A DNA stretch of 64,000 bases from Enterococcus sp. BWR-S5 (GCF_016745255.1 NZ_JADOEQ010000010.1:1-64000); one strand, 5' to 3'. Shown: positions 45,625 to 55,044, counted from the stretch's first letter. Notes: generated by a model from the sequence alone, not told the origin. Made by a program: numbers and translations.

Positions 45625-45736
45625 GGTTGGGCCAGAAGTGGTTAGCTTCAAGCAATAAGCCGGAATTTACGAAAATTGTTTTACAAATTTTTGCTAAATT
45701 TCGGCTTATTGTCGAAGGAGCTGTTTCTGGCCCACC
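45625..45736. repeat. Long imperfect palindrome of about 110 bp
   Basis: The left arm (GGTTGGGCCAGAA, later CAATAAGCCG and AATTTA) matches the reverse complement of the right arm (TAAATTTCGGCTTATTG, then TTCTGGCCCACC). The two arms are separated by a loop of about seven bases near 45680. The element looks like a non-coding intergenic repeat, possibly acting as terminator or RNA stabiliser. Confidence 0.7.
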
Positions 45737-46101
45737 GTTTATTCGGATATAGTAACACTGGAAGTCTGGGAATTTCTTTATGTCCTAGGCTCCTTTTTTG
45801 TATTCAAAGACAAATTCGAATCACTAGATAGTTTGAAAATCATAAGAAGAAGTGTGCAGATACAAAAATCGCTTATTATCTGGAGCTAAACACTTCATTC
45901 CTTCTTTTTGCTTGTATTGATTTTTTGAAGAAAGAGAATCAATAAGAGTGTGGGACTGTAACAAATTTTTTTCATCAATAGCATATATCCGAACAAACGG
46001 CAGAACGCTTCTGCTCCTGTGATTACTCGTCAGACGGAGAGGCTTTGTCTCAGTCTCTTCCTACTAATCTAAGTATGTTTTTGTATTGCATGACGTAATG
46101 C
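45737..46101. other. Intergenic region, nothing clear
   Basis: There is no gene. The stretch at 45950-46070 (GTGTGGGACTGTAAC, later GACGGAGAGG, TCAGTCTCTT) has a repeat-like look with short inverted repeats and may be a second small intergenic element. Confidence 0.35.
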
Positions 46102-46779
46102 CTATTTTTTTAGCTGATTTAGGCTGTTGGCCAATTTCTCCAATGCTTCCATATCATGGATTAAGTAGCTATTTTTTTTCTTTTCTAAAATATCGGCATC
46201 GCGAAAGCTGGTAATGGTTCGCAAAAGATGTCGGTAGCTTACATTTAATATTGCTGCACAGGTTGTTAATTGGAAGGAAAAAACACCATTTTTATGATGA
46301 GTCAAAATAAATTTTGCCAAGCGTGTTTCTACAGGTTCAGTTAAGGAATTTGCCAAGTTAATCCCGGAGTTGAGTCGATAGCTGAGTATTTGACAGATAT
46401 TTTGTAAAAACCGAACATCTCGCTGTAACGTTTTTCTATATTGGTTTAGAGGAATCGCAACACAGACACATGGCGTTATTGCCTTAACACTGCTTTGAGG
46501 CAGAAGCCCCCATAGTGAAGACGCTTCGCCGAGAGGGGTTCCGGGCTTTGTATAATCAATACAGATGTTTTGTGTGCCGGAAGAATAGGAGTAGACCATC
46601 ACCATTCCATCAACTAAGAAATATAGAAAGTCTGATGCAGTTTCTGCATGGATGAGATGATCCTCCTTCTCGAAGGAATATAAAGAAGCCATGGAAAAAA
46701 GGTCCGTGTCCATGTATGATTGCAAATCATGATTTTTTATGTATGCTGATAAGCGGTCGGGATTCTGAATTCTTTTCAT
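46102..46779 (-). CDS. Crp/Fnr-family regulator (YeiL-like)
   Basis: A 225-residue regulator with an N-terminal cyclic-nucleotide-binding-type barrel (LYFLVDGMVMVYSYSSG, GTPLGEASSLWG) and a C-terminal winged helix (FQLTTCAAILNVSYRHLLRT). It lacks the N-terminal Cys cluster of FNR. The overall pattern fits the YeiL-like branch. ATG 46779 follows AAGGAG. It is divergent from the phosphonate-type transporter operon, so it may control phosphorus scavenging; the ligand is unknown. Confidence 0.85.
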   Translation of the reverse strand: MKRIQNPDRLSAYIKNHDLQSYMDTDLFSMASLYSFEKEDHLIHAETASDFLYFLVDGMVMVYSYSSGTQNICIDYTKPGTPLGEASSLWGLLPQSSVKAITPCVCVAIPLNQYRKTLQRDVRFLQNICQILSYRLNSGINLANSLTEPVETRLAKFILTHHKNGVFSFQLTTCAAILNVSYRHLLRTITSFRDADILEKKKNSYLIHDMEALEKLANSLNQLKK

Positions 46780-47072
46780 GATTGATGACTCCTTATGTAT
46801 TTTGCTTTATTATAACGTAGAATCAATCTGTACTCAACACGAACGATAATCGGTGGTTTTCGTAAATTGTTTGTAAAAATTATGTAAAATAGGACACAAG
46901 TCACTTCCAAAAATTGAAATCCTTGCTATTATTTAGACGTACCATATGAAACTGTTGAATCAGTGAGTAGTATGCGAGGATTCATTGCATGAGCAGTGTT
47001 GCTCTGAGAATGCATTTTTTGCTACAGTTTAATAGTTTTCATATCAAAATTCATTTCCTAGGAGGAGAAAAG

Positions 47073-47999
47073 ATGCAGTTCAGGCAATTGGTAAAAGGGT
47101 TTATGGGCGTGATGCTTTTGGCAGCATTAACTGGATGCGGATCAAGTAATTCAGGAAGTTCAAATGAGGCTACTAAGGAAAAATTGGTTGTTCAATTTGT
47201 ACCAACGAATAATGATGGAAGTATGGAAGCGAAAGCAAAACCATTTGCTGAATATCTCTCTAAAAAACTGGATCGTGAGGTAGAAGTAACGTTAGCAACT
47301 GATTACTCTACAATTGTTGAAGCGATGGGCTCTGGACAAGTAGATGTAGGAATTATGCCTCCGGCAGCCTATGTTCAGGCGAAAGACATGGATGCAGCAG
47401 AAGCAATCTTGACATCACAGCTTGGCGATTATGATCAGAAAACCGGTTTACCGTTGGAGGGAGAGCTGACAAATACCTTCAAAGGGGAAATATTAGTTCG
47501 TGAAGATAGTGATTTAAATAAATTAACGGATTTAAAAGGGAAAAAGATTGCAACATTAAGTCCCAATTCAGCCAGCGGGTACATCTACCCGGTTGCAGAG
47601 CTGAAGGATGCTGGTGTTGATCCAACGACAGATGCAACATTGACGACAGTTAATGACATCCCAAGTGAAATTACAGCAGTGTTGAACGGTCAAATGGATG
47701 CGGCATTCGTATTCGAGGGGGCTAGAAATGTGTTTGCTTCGAGCTTCTCTGATAATGACCTATTCAAGGAATTGAAAGTACTTTATCTGACAGAAGGCGA
47801 CATTCCTAATGATGCGATTGCTGTTCAACCATCAATGGATGATGAGTTGAAAAAGGAAATCAAAGATGTTTTCCTTGGCATGAAGGATGATGAAGATGGT
47901 GCAGAGGCGATGTCATTGTGGGGGCATCAAGGCTATGAAGAAGCAGCTGATTCTGCCTATGATACCATTCGTGAATATACAGAAAAAGCAGCAGAATAA
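47073..47999 (+). CDS. phnD: Phosphonate-type ABC transporter, substrate-binding lipoprotein
   Basis: A 308-residue lipoprotein with lipobox LTGC (Cys 22) and the PhnD fold: LVVQFVPTNNDGSMEAKAKP, ATDYSTIVEAMGSGQVDVGI, the ligand-loop MPPAAYVQAKD, LKGKKIATLSPNSASGYIYP and AFVFEGARN. The family binds phosphonates, phosphite or phosphate esters. GGAGGAG precedes ATG 47073; a longer reading to 46989 lacks one. It is the first of a five-gene run. A hairpin at 48008 may give it higher expression than the rest, as is usual for binding proteins. Confidence 0.92.
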   Translation: MQFRQLVKGFMGVMLLAALTGCGSSNSGSSNEATKEKLVVQFVPTNNDGSMEAKAKPFAEYLSKKLDREVEVTLATDYSTIVEAMGSGQVDVGIMPPAAYVQAKDMDAAEAILTSQLGDYDQKTGLPLEGELTNTFKGEILVREDSDLNKLTDLKGKKIATLSPNSASGYIYPVAELKDAGVDPTTDATLTTVNDIPSEITAVLNGQMDAAFVFEGARNVFASSFSDNDLFKELKVLYLTEGDIPNDAIAVQPSMDDELKKEIKDVFLGMKDDEDGAEAMSLWGHQGYEEAADSAYDTIREYTEKAAE

Positions 48000-48007
48000 G
48001 ACTTTGA

Positions 48008-48040
48008 CGAATGCTGGTGCCACTTAGGCATCGGCATTCG
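48008..48040 (+). promoter_or_regulatory. Intercistronic hairpin between phnD and phnC
   Basis: CGAATGCTGGTGCC and GGCATCGGCATTCG form a 14-bp stem with two wobbles and a 5-base loop, without a T-run. It is probably an mRNA-stabilising or attenuating structure. Confidence 0.65.
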
Positions 48041-48059
48041 CTAAAAATGGGGAAAGATA

Positions 48060-48827
48060 ATGATTATTTTTGATAATGTTTCAAAGGTTTATCCGAACGG
48101 AGTAAAAGGTTTAAATAAAATCAATCTAACCATAGAAGATGGAGAATTCGTTTCTATTATTGGTTTGAGCGGTGCTGGAAAAAGTACCTTATTACGGTCG
48201 ATTAATCGATTGGTGCCAATCACTGAAGGAGATATTCAAATTGATGGAACATCAATTACGAACGCCGGTAAAAAAGAATTGCGCTTGCTTCGTCGTCAAA
48301 TTGGACTGATTTCGCAAAGCTTTAATCTGGTGAAACGGAGTACCGTTCAAAAAAATGTTTTGTCTGGAAGGCTAGGCTATTATACAACCCTAAAAAGTAT
48401 CTTTGGCCTATTTACGAAAGAGGACTATCAGCGAACGAAAGAAGCGTTGGAGACAGTTGGTTTGTCGGATAAGCTTCATTCCCGCAGTGACGAATTGAGT
48501 GGTGGACAGCAACAGCGAGTTTCTATTGCTCGAGCCTTGGTTCAGCAAGCATCTATTGTTTTAGCGGATGAGCCAGTTGCTTCATTAGATCCTATTACTA
48601 CCCAGAAGGTTATGCAGGACTTGAAGAACATCAACAAAACGATGAATAAAACGATAATTGTCAACTTGCATTCAGTACCGTTGGCGCGTGAATTTTCTAC
48701 AAGAGTCATTGCCTTGAAAGCCGGTGAAGTGGTTTTTGATGGAACTCCGGAGGCATTGACTGATACTCGATTAGAGCAAATATACGGCAAAGCGATATTT
48801 GAAGAAAAGGCAGGGGAATCCACGTGA
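48060..48827 (+). CDS. phnC: Phosphonate-type ABC transporter, ATP-binding protein
   Basis: A 255-residue ATPase. Walker A is GLSGAGKSTLLRSIN (about 37-51), Q-loop LISQSFNLVKRSTV, signature LSGGQQQRVSIAR, Walker B IVLADEPVASLDP and switch His in IVNLHSVPLA. The pattern LVKRSTVQKNVLSGRLGY is typical for PhnC. GGGGAAAG precedes ATG 48060. Its stop overlaps the GTG start of the next gene by four bases, showing translational coupling. Confidence 0.93.
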   Translation: MIIFDNVSKVYPNGVKGLNKINLTIEDGEFVSIIGLSGAGKSTLLRSINRLVPITEGDIQIDGTSITNAGKKELRLLRRQIGLISQSFNLVKRSTVQKNVLSGRLGYYTTLKSIFGLFTKEDYQRTKEALETVGLSDKLHSRSDELSGGQQQRVSIARALVQQASIVLADEPVASLDPITTQKVMQDLKNINKTMNKTIIVNLHSVPLAREFSTRVIALKAGEVVFDGTPEALTDTRLEQIYGKAIFEEKAGEST

Positions 48828-49603
48828 AGCTGAAAGAGACTGTTCACTTTAATTGGTATAAACAGCTGCTGATTCTGCTTATTTTATTGGTGTGCTTCTT
48901 TAGCAGTATGCGAATTACTGGTGCTGATTTTTCCAAAGTGTTTACGAACTCTAGTCAAGTCACTGCTTTTTTATCACGTTTTGTTCATCCGGAATTTAGC
49001 TATCTTCCAAAGCTGGTTGATCCGATGATTAAAACCTTGCAGATGTCTTTACTGGGAACGACGATTGGTGTTCTTATTGCAATACCAGTCAGTTTTTTCG
49101 CGACAACGACAATTACAGAGAATCGTTGGGTATCGACGATTTTTCGTTTTCTTTTGGGATTGATTCGAACGATTCCCACCTTGCTTCTGGCGGCATTGTT
49201 TGTAGCAGTTTTTGGTATTGGTGAAGCAACAGGTGTACTGACAATAGCCGTCTTTACTTTTGGCATGGTCTCTCAGCTGATGTTTCAAGCAATAGAAACA
49301 ATCGATTTTGGTCCACTTGAAGCAGCCGCAGCTGTTGGCGCAAATAAGCTGCAAATTGCTGTATGGTCGGTTGCTCCCCAAGTAATGAGTCAGTTTGCCA
49401 GTTATGCGTTTTATGCATTTGAAGTGAATGTACGAGCTTCGACGGTTCTTGGCTATGTTGGAGCAGGAGGCATTGGTGTTATCTTGAATTCTTCCTTGGC
49501 ATTATTGAAATATGAGCGTGTCTCGATTATCATTCTGACAATTCTGGTCACTGTAGCAATTGTTGACAAGCTGAGTGAGCAGGTGAGGAGGTCCTTCTTA
49601 TGA
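48824..49603 (+). CDS. phnE: Phosphonate-type ABC transporter, permease 1
   Basis: A 259-residue permease with about six spans. The cytosolic EAA loop is EAAAAVGANKLQIAVWSVAP and the family feature RASTVLGYVGAGGIGVIL is present. Start GTG 48824 overlaps phnC by four bases; its own stop overlaps the next start by four. Two permease genes are common in phosphonate importers and form a heterodimer. Confidence 0.92.
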   Translation: MKLKETVHFNWYKQLLILLILLVCFFSSMRITGADFSKVFTNSSQVTAFLSRFVHPEFSYLPKLVDPMIKTLQMSLLGTTIGVLIAIPVSFFATTTITENRWVSTIFRFLLGLIRTIPTLLLAALFVAVFGIGEATGVLTIAVFTFGMVSQLMFQAIETIDFGPLEAAAAVGANKLQIAVWSVAPQVMSQFASYAFYAFEVNVRASTVLGYVGAGGIGVILNSSLALLKYERVSIIILTILVTVAIVDKLSEQVRRSFL

Positions 49604-50382
49604 TACTCCGTGATGTAAGTAAAAAAACATGGTTCTTTTTGGGATTGTTAGTTGCTTTGCTGATTTGGTCAGGACTTAGTATTGACTATTCCGGACTGAG
49701 CACTTTTTCTCTTTCTATGGGAATGGATGTCTTGCGAGGATTAAGTCAGCCAGATTGGGGCTTTCTCTATGATGGAAGCGGCGAAGATTTAGTTAGCTTA
49801 CTTCTGCTGACAATTGGCATTGCTTGTTTAGGGACAATGATTGCGACTGTTCTAGCGCTTCCTCTCACCCTATTAAGCGCAGGAAACTTATGGAGAAATC
49901 ATCCTTGGATGACAAAAATAGGAAAATTTGTGTGTAATGTTTTACGGGCATTTCCTGAGTTGGTCTTTGCAATTATCTTTGTAAAGGTTGTCGGTCCGGG
50001 TCCTTTTGCTGGGGTTATGGCAATTGGTATTCATCAAGTTGGAATGCTGGGGAAACTATTTACAGAAGAAATGGAAGCCATGAATGAGGATTTAGTAGAA
50101 GAAGCAGAGGCTATCGGTGCAAATTTCTGGCAAACAATTTTCTTTGTAAGAATCCCTCACCTAATGCCAATATATAGCTCATTAGCGTTAAACCATTTTG
50201 AAATTGCGGTCAGAAGTGCGGCTACTCTTGGCTTGGTGGGTGCTGGTGGAATTGGCGCACCGTTGATTTTTGCGATTCAGACCCGTACATGGAGCAAGGT
50301 CAGTATTATATTGATTGGTGTTGTGCTCACTGTGTTCATTTTGGATCAGGTGACGGGAATAATAAGAAAGAAATTGAGATGA
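49600..50382 (+). CDS. phnE: Phosphonate-type ABC transporter, permease 2
   Basis: A 260-residue permease paralogous to the preceding one. The EAA loop is EEAEAIGANFWQTIFFVRIP, and RSAATLGLVGAGGIGAPLIF is the matching membrane motif. ATG 49600 overlaps the preceding stop, and its own stop overlaps the start of the metallophosphoesterase by four bases (ATGA), so the phosphoesterase belongs to the same transcript. Confidence 0.92.
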   Translation: MILRDVSKKTWFFLGLLVALLIWSGLSIDYSGLSTFSLSMGMDVLRGLSQPDWGFLYDGSGEDLVSLLLLTIGIACLGTMIATVLALPLTLLSAGNLWRNHPWMTKIGKFVCNVLRAFPELVFAIIFVKVVGPGPFAGVMAIGIHQVGMLGKLFTEEMEAMNEDLVEEAEAIGANFWQTIFFVRIPHLMPIYSSLALNHFEIAVRSAATLGLVGAGGIGAPLIFAIQTRTWSKVSIILIGVVLTVFILDQVTGIIRKKLR

Positions 50383-51188
50383 AGATGAATTTATTGCATA
50401 TATCAGATATACATTTTCGCAGAGAATACGAAGCCTGTGAAGAAGGCTATAAAAGTATGCTCTCACTAATGAAAAATCCACTGCTTCAACTGGAGCAGTG
50501 CTTGCAGCAAGTGATGAATCAGGAAACAGTTGATTTGGTGATTATCAGTGGTGATTTGACAGAAGATGGAGAAATTGAAGATTATCGTTTCTTGAAGAAA
50601 TGGCTCCAATCTGTTTTAGGAGACATTGAAATTATTGTCACATTGGGAAATCATGATATCAAAGAAAACTTTCGTGTTGGTTGGTGTGAAGAAGCTGCTT
50701 CAGCTTTGCCCTACAATCAGGTTATTACATTTCCTGATTTCACAGTTGTTTCTTTTGATAATTCTGCTCATGGGCATGAGAATGGTGTTGTCAGCGAGGA
50801 GCAGTTTCAGTGGTTGGGGGAAACGTTAGAAGCGTTGCAGGATAGACCAATCATAGTAGCGACCCATCACCATTTACTCTCTCAGCAAAGTAGCATGCCA
50901 AAGTGGTCGGGGACTGAACGATTTTTGGAGTTAATCGATTCTTCAAATGTTCTCTGCATTTTAAATGGGCATACTCATCATTCATACTTAGGTACTATTA
51001 ATGGTGTTCCTTATTTTACTGTTGCCAGTATGTCGTTTGCAGGTGATGATTTAGGCGAGGGCATTGTACGCTTCGAAAATCGTTGTGGGTATAACCTCTA
51101 TCAATTTGAACAAGGAAAAATGCTGCGCCAAATTTCTGAAACGAAATTCTCAGGACAGGTGTTGAAGGTTCTTGATATGCGTAGTTAA
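50379..51188 (+). CDS. Calcineurin-type metallophosphoesterase
   Basis: A 269-residue cytosolic phosphoesterase. All metal ligands are visible: LHISDIHFRRE, VISGDLTEDGEIED, TLGNHDIKENF, VATHHHLL and LNGHTHHSYLG. This is the CpdA/Icc-like group that hydrolyses phosphodiesters or cyclic nucleotides. ATG 50379 overlaps the second permease by four bases; ATG 50385 is an alternative. Its place in the importer operon suggests that the imported compound is a phosphate ester or diester which it cleaves, or that the transporter recovers a product; no C-P lyase or phosphonatase gene is nearby. Confidence 0.88.
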   Translation: MKMNLLHISDIHFRREYEACEEGYKSMLSLMKNPLLQLEQCLQQVMNQETVDLVIISGDLTEDGEIEDYRFLKKWLQSVLGDIEIIVTLGNHDIKENFRVGWCEEAASALPYNQVITFPDFTVVSFDNSAHGHENGVVSEEQFQWLGETLEALQDRPIIVATHHHLLSQQSSMPKWSGTERFLELIDSSNVLCILNGHTHHSYLGTINGVPYFTVASMSFAGDDLGEGIVRFENRCGYNLYQFEQGKMLRQISETKFSGQVLKVLDMRS

Positions 51189-51240
51189 AAAGGTAGAAAG
51201 CTGAGTTCTAAGAGCTGACTCAAGCCTGAATGATAATCAG

Positions 51241-51278
51241 AAAAAAGAGCAGGGCAGAGATGCTTCTCGGCTCTTTTT
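51241..51278 (+). terminator. Probable terminator after the importer operon
   Basis: AAAAAAGAGC pairs with GGCTCTTTTT around an inner GCAGAGA/TTCTC hairpin, followed by T bases. Confidence 0.6.
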
Positions 51279-51440
51279 CGCTGTATCTCGCGGAAAATCA
51301 CCTAGGCAGAAGAACGATCAACTAAATGGCTGGTGTGGTATTCACCTTATAATGCTGTTGCGAAAAACCACGAACGATGAAAGCAATGGATAAAACAGCA
51401 TTATCTGTGCTTCCGTTTTACTTACAGAGGGGGAAGGAAA

Positions 51441-52988
51441 ATGAAACTCACTTTTTTTGAAACAAGTGATATCCATGGCTATATATCACCAACGAATTAT
51501 GCTGGTGGACAGAACCTGGCAATTGGGGCTGCCAAAGTGGCTGCCAAATTGAAGAAATTGAGAGTACAGGCTGCTGGTCCGATAATCACAATAGAAAATG
51601 GTGATTTTATCCAAGGATCGCCATTAAGCTATTATGTCGCAAAAAATCAACAGTGGCTTCCTGATTTTACACGAGTAATCAATGCGATGTCCTATGATGT
51701 TCAAGTGCTAGGTAACCATGAATTTAATTACGGTTTAGATTATCTAAAACGAGCAATTGCCAGCTATAATGCACCGGTTTTAGCAGCAAATATTCTAAGC
51801 GAAGAAGGGCAACCCTACTTTGGAAAAGGCTATACGGTTATTGAAAAAGAAGGAATAAAAGTTGCTGTATTGGGATTGGTTACACAATACATTCCCCATT
51901 GGGAACAGCCTGCTTTTATTCAAGGTATGCGTTTTGAAAGTGCTGTTGCTACAGCAAAAAGACTGATTCCAGAGCTTAGGAAGCTTGCTGATATTGTTGT
52001 GGTGAGCTATCATGGCGGCTTTGAGAAAAGCCTTGAGGATGGCAAAGCAACGGAGCAGTTAACGGGAGAAAACGAAGGGTATCAGCTACTTCATGAGGTT
52101 GCTGGCATTGATGCTTTGTTTACAGGACACCAGCACCGAGAAATTGCAGCAGTTATTAATGATGTGCCTGTAGTTCAACCTGGTTACCGTGGCAGTCATA
52201 TTGGTGAAATCGAATTGACAATTGAAAGTGAAGGTGGGACAGTTGTTGTGACAGCTGCAAGTGCAAAGCTTCATTCTGTTGCTGACATAGAAGCAGACGC
52301 TCAAATCCTTTCAGAAGTTAACGCACTGGACACCGAACTGGAAAATTGGTTGGATCAGCCTTTAGGAAGAGTTGTAGGAGATATGGAAATCAGAGACCCT
52401 ATGCGTGCACGTTTGGTGGAACATCCTTATGTTGAGTTTATCAATCGAGTCCAACTGTCAGCCAGTGGTGCAGAAATTTCCGGAACGGCTCTATTCAATA
52501 ATGAAGGGAAGGGCTTCAAGGAGACAATTACAATGCGTGACATCATCACAAATTATATTTATCCTAACACATTGGCTGTTGTGAAAATCAGTGGAGCAGA
52601 CCTACGGGAAGCGTTGGAACAGACCGCTGGGTATTTAGCTGTAGAAAAGAATCAAATTGTGTTCAATCCAGCATTTATAAAGCCAAAACCACAATATTAT
52701 AATTATGATATGTACGAAGGAATTGATTACACCATTGATGTAAGCAAACCAAGTGGTCAGCGGATTACTCGCTTGTTGTTTCAAGAGAATGAAATTAAAG
52801 AAGATCAAATGTTCGAGGTTGTCATTAACCAATATCGTGCAGTTGGCGGAGGCAATTATGGGATGTTTGATTCCGGAAAAATAGTACGGGAGATTCAAGT
52901 CGATATGACCGAGCTGATTGCAGATTATTTGAGAGAGCATCCTGTAATTGAAGCAACAACAAACGAAAATTTTCAAGTGATTCTGTAA
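51441..52988 (+). CDS. 5'-nucleotidase/2',3'-cyclic phosphodiesterase-family protein
   Basis: A 515-residue two-domain metallophosphatase of the UshA/CpdB class. N-terminal metal site: FFETSDIHGYISP, TIENGDFIQGSPLSYY, VQVLGNHEFNYGLDYL, VVSYHGGFE and FTGHQHREIAAV. The C-terminal nucleotide-binding domain (about 300-515) has TMRDIITNYIYPNTLAVVKI, GYLAVEKNQIVFNP and NQYRAVGGGNYGMF. Most members are secreted, yet no signal peptide is present here, so the enzyme appears cytosolic. GGGGGAAGG precedes ATG 51441. Together with the importer and phosphoesterase upstream it points to use of nucleotide-like phosphate esters. Confidence 0.9.
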   Translation: MKLTFFETSDIHGYISPTNYAGGQNLAIGAAKVAAKLKKLRVQAAGPIITIENGDFIQGSPLSYYVAKNQQWLPDFTRVINAMSYDVQVLGNHEFNYGLDYLKRAIASYNAPVLAANILSEEGQPYFGKGYTVIEKEGIKVAVLGLVTQYIPHWEQPAFIQGMRFESAVATAKRLIPELRKLADIVVVSYHGGFEKSLEDGKATEQLTGENEGYQLLHEVAGIDALFTGHQHREIAAVINDVPVVQPGYRGSHIGEIELTIESEGGTVVVTAASAKLHSVADIEADAQILSEVNALDTELENWLDQPLGRVVGDMEIRDPMRARLVEHPYVEFINRVQLSASGAEISGTALFNNEGKGFKETITMRDIITNYIYPNTLAVVKISGADLREALEQTAGYLAVEKNQIVFNPAFIKPKPQYYNYDMYEGIDYTIDVSKPSGQRITRLLFQENEIKEDQMFEVVINQYRAVGGGNYGMFDSGKIVREIQVDMTELIADYLREHPVIEATTNENFQVIL

Positions 52989-53040
52989 AACGATCACTGA
53001 GGATGAAGGCTTAAAAAAGGTTTCGATTAACTAGACCTAA

Positions 53041-53086
53041 AAAAGCGAGTGGAGTATTCATAGAAATACTCGGCTTGCTTTTTTTG
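53041..53086 (+). terminator. Rho-independent terminator
   Basis: AAAGCGAGTGGAGTATT and AATACTCGGCTTGCTTT form a long imperfect stem followed by T7. Confidence 0.85.
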
Positions 53087-53326
53087 TTTTGAAGAAATGA
53101 GAGCGAGGAAGCTTTATACTAGGCTGTTGTCTAATGGATGTTTTGAGCGTAAATGGATTTTAAAAATGTTAAATTGATTCCAATTAAAGTGTGTATCAGC
53201 TTTTCCTATTTTCAAGTTTATTTTGTTGTTTGTTTGCAGCAAAGATGTACTTCTAAAGTTCTATCCCTCAATCAGTCATCCTTTGGTATACTTTTAGTAG
53301 AACTGGAAAAGTTGGAGGAAATAAAC

Positions 53327-54070
53327 ATGAATAGGCTCTTTATTGGTATAGAAACAAGTAGAGAACCCAAAATAACCGGTGATAGAAATGGTGGTTTTCA
53401 AGTCGAATCTAAATGGACGAAGTCCTTTCGAAACAAAGAGGAAAGGAAATACTATTGTGAAGTATTCAGCGGTGGGCGCTTTGATGACTACGGTTTTGAC
53501 CGCTTTCCACTGAAAATAGATACAGAGAAGCTGCAGTTGCCTGTAACCTTTTATGCAGACCGCAAATCAACAAAGGAAACAGCCTTTGTTTCGTTTGCCT
53601 TTCGGTTAGCGGCAATTCAGTTCATTGTGTCAGAAAAGGCTCTTGCAGTAATGCAACAATATCAACTGCCGCCAATGACTGTGGTGGCCTGTCGTATTGT
53701 ATCAAAAAAAGAGGGTGCTTTTTCAGGAAACTATTTCCTTGTAGGTTTCGCTGTGATTGCTTCTGATGCCATTGATTATAAACAATCGTCATTTACTTAT
53801 CTACATGATGAAAAGGATCATAACTGGGTGTGGCAAGACATGCCTCCGGTTGAATCAGAAGAAGCCTATCAAGCATTTACTGATGAGAAATTTTGCAGTT
53901 TGGTTCGTCCAAAGCAGATTACATTGAACAGTAGGTACCCATTTGATGTGGTGAATGCGCGTGAACATGGGGTGTTTTTTTCCGAACAGTTGATTCAAGC
54001 ATTGCAGGAGCAAGAATGCTGGTTAGGATTATCTACAAGAAACTGTAAGTTAATGGAGTCAGCCAACTGA
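53327..54070 (+). CDS. Uncharacterised protein, immunity-protein-like
   Basis: A 247-residue cytosolic protein. It begins MNRLFIGIETSREPKI and has an end reading SRYPFDVVNAREHGVFFSEQ and LQEQECWLGLSTRNCKL. This end recalls Imm11/DUF1629-type immunity proteins, in which a late ...FS..L...L....GL pattern occurs, but the match is from memory and weak. GGAGG stands eight bases before ATG 53327; a longer reading to 53153 has no binding site. The LRR gene after it is broken. No polymorphic toxin gene is nearby. Confidence 0.5.
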   Translation: MNRLFIGIETSREPKITGDRNGGFQVESKWTKSFRNKEERKYYCEVFSGGRFDDYGFDRFPLKIDTEKLQLPVTFYADRKSTKETAFVSFAFRLAAIQFIVSEKALAVMQQYQLPPMTVVACRIVSKKEGAFSGNYFLVGFAVIASDAIDYKQSSFTYLHDEKDHNWVWQDMPPVESEEAYQAFTDEKFCSLVRPKQITLNSRYPFDVVNAREHGVFFSEQLIQALQEQECWLGLSTRNCKLMESAN

Positions 54071-54180
54071 AGAAATTTCTGTTTATACAAATACAACGAG
54101 ACAAATGATTTTTTTTTGCATTTCAGACAGAGAGAAAATAATTGCACGGATAAAGATGAAAAACTAAAAGGAGGTAGAAA

Positions 54181-54903
54181 ATGACCTATTATACATATCG
54201 ATTTAATAAGCATTCAGAGAAATTTTTGGTGACAGTTGATGAGTATCAAGGGGAAGAAGCAATTAACCTGAACTGCACACAATTGAGTGAAAGGGATTTT
54301 CCAAAGCAAAGTCAGCGAACAAAGGTGGTAAAAGACTGGATTGATTTTCTTGAGAAAAATCCGAAAAAACTGAAAAAAATCTATTGTGTCAGCTGAATGA
54401 ATCAAAAGCTGTTTAACGCAATCTGTATGCAGGAAAACTTAGAAGAATTGTACATTAAGTGGGGCGTGTATCCTGATTGGACGAAAATCAGAAACTTAAA
54501 AAAATTAACACATGCTTCCTTGACTGCCGGAGCTTCAACAAAGGATATTTCACCTGTAGGAAATTTAACAAATCTTGAAGTATTGGGACTGTCAACGGTT
54601 GGAGCGACTGATTATTCAGCCTTGGAAAATCTAACAAACTTGACTGTATTAAGGCTGGATAGTGGGATGGATAATCTGATTAAAGTAGATAGTCTGGCAT
54701 TTTTAGAAAATCTGACTGAGCTAAAGGATTTCCAGACAACTGGTTTTCGACTGCTGAATCATGATTACAGTCCGATATTTTCTTTGAAGAAGCTGGAAAT
54801 GTTGTCCGTAAATATGCCTGCCTACGACCAGGACATATGGGAGCAGCAGCTAGCTGAACGTATGGATTATGTACCCAGAAATAGCCACCGCAACTGGAGA
54901 TAA
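54181..54903 (+). pseudogene. Leucine-rich-repeat protein gene interrupted by an in-frame TGA
   Basis: A single frame runs from ATG 54181 (after AAAGGAGG) to TAA 54903 with one stop, TGA at 54394-54396, directly before an ATG. The first part (MTYYTYRFNKHSEKFLVTVD to KKIYCVS) and the second (MNQKLFNAICMQENLEELYI onward) read as one protein of about 240 residues. The second part has four or five LRR units (LTNLEVLGLSTVGATDYSAL, ENLTNLTVLRLDSG, LENLTELKDF). A Trp codon changed to TGA would explain it. The second half could be translated from its own ATG 54397, but this has no ribosome binding site. It may belong with the immunity-like gene before it. Confidence 0.75.
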
Positions 54904-54996
54904 ACAGGAAAGATGAGTTTGAGAAAAGGATGTCTGATAAACAAAGATATGTGCTCATGAATCGGTGGAAAAATTTTTGAATATGTTCCATTTCAT

Positions 54997-55044
54997 AAAA
55001 GGAAGGTAAGCGGATACGAAATAATCCACTTGCCTTCCTTTTAT
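54997..55044. terminator. Bidirectional terminator
   Basis: AAAAGGAAGGTAAG and CTTGCCTTCCTTTT pair (with a mismatch) around a 18-base region, between converging genes. Confidence 0.8.
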
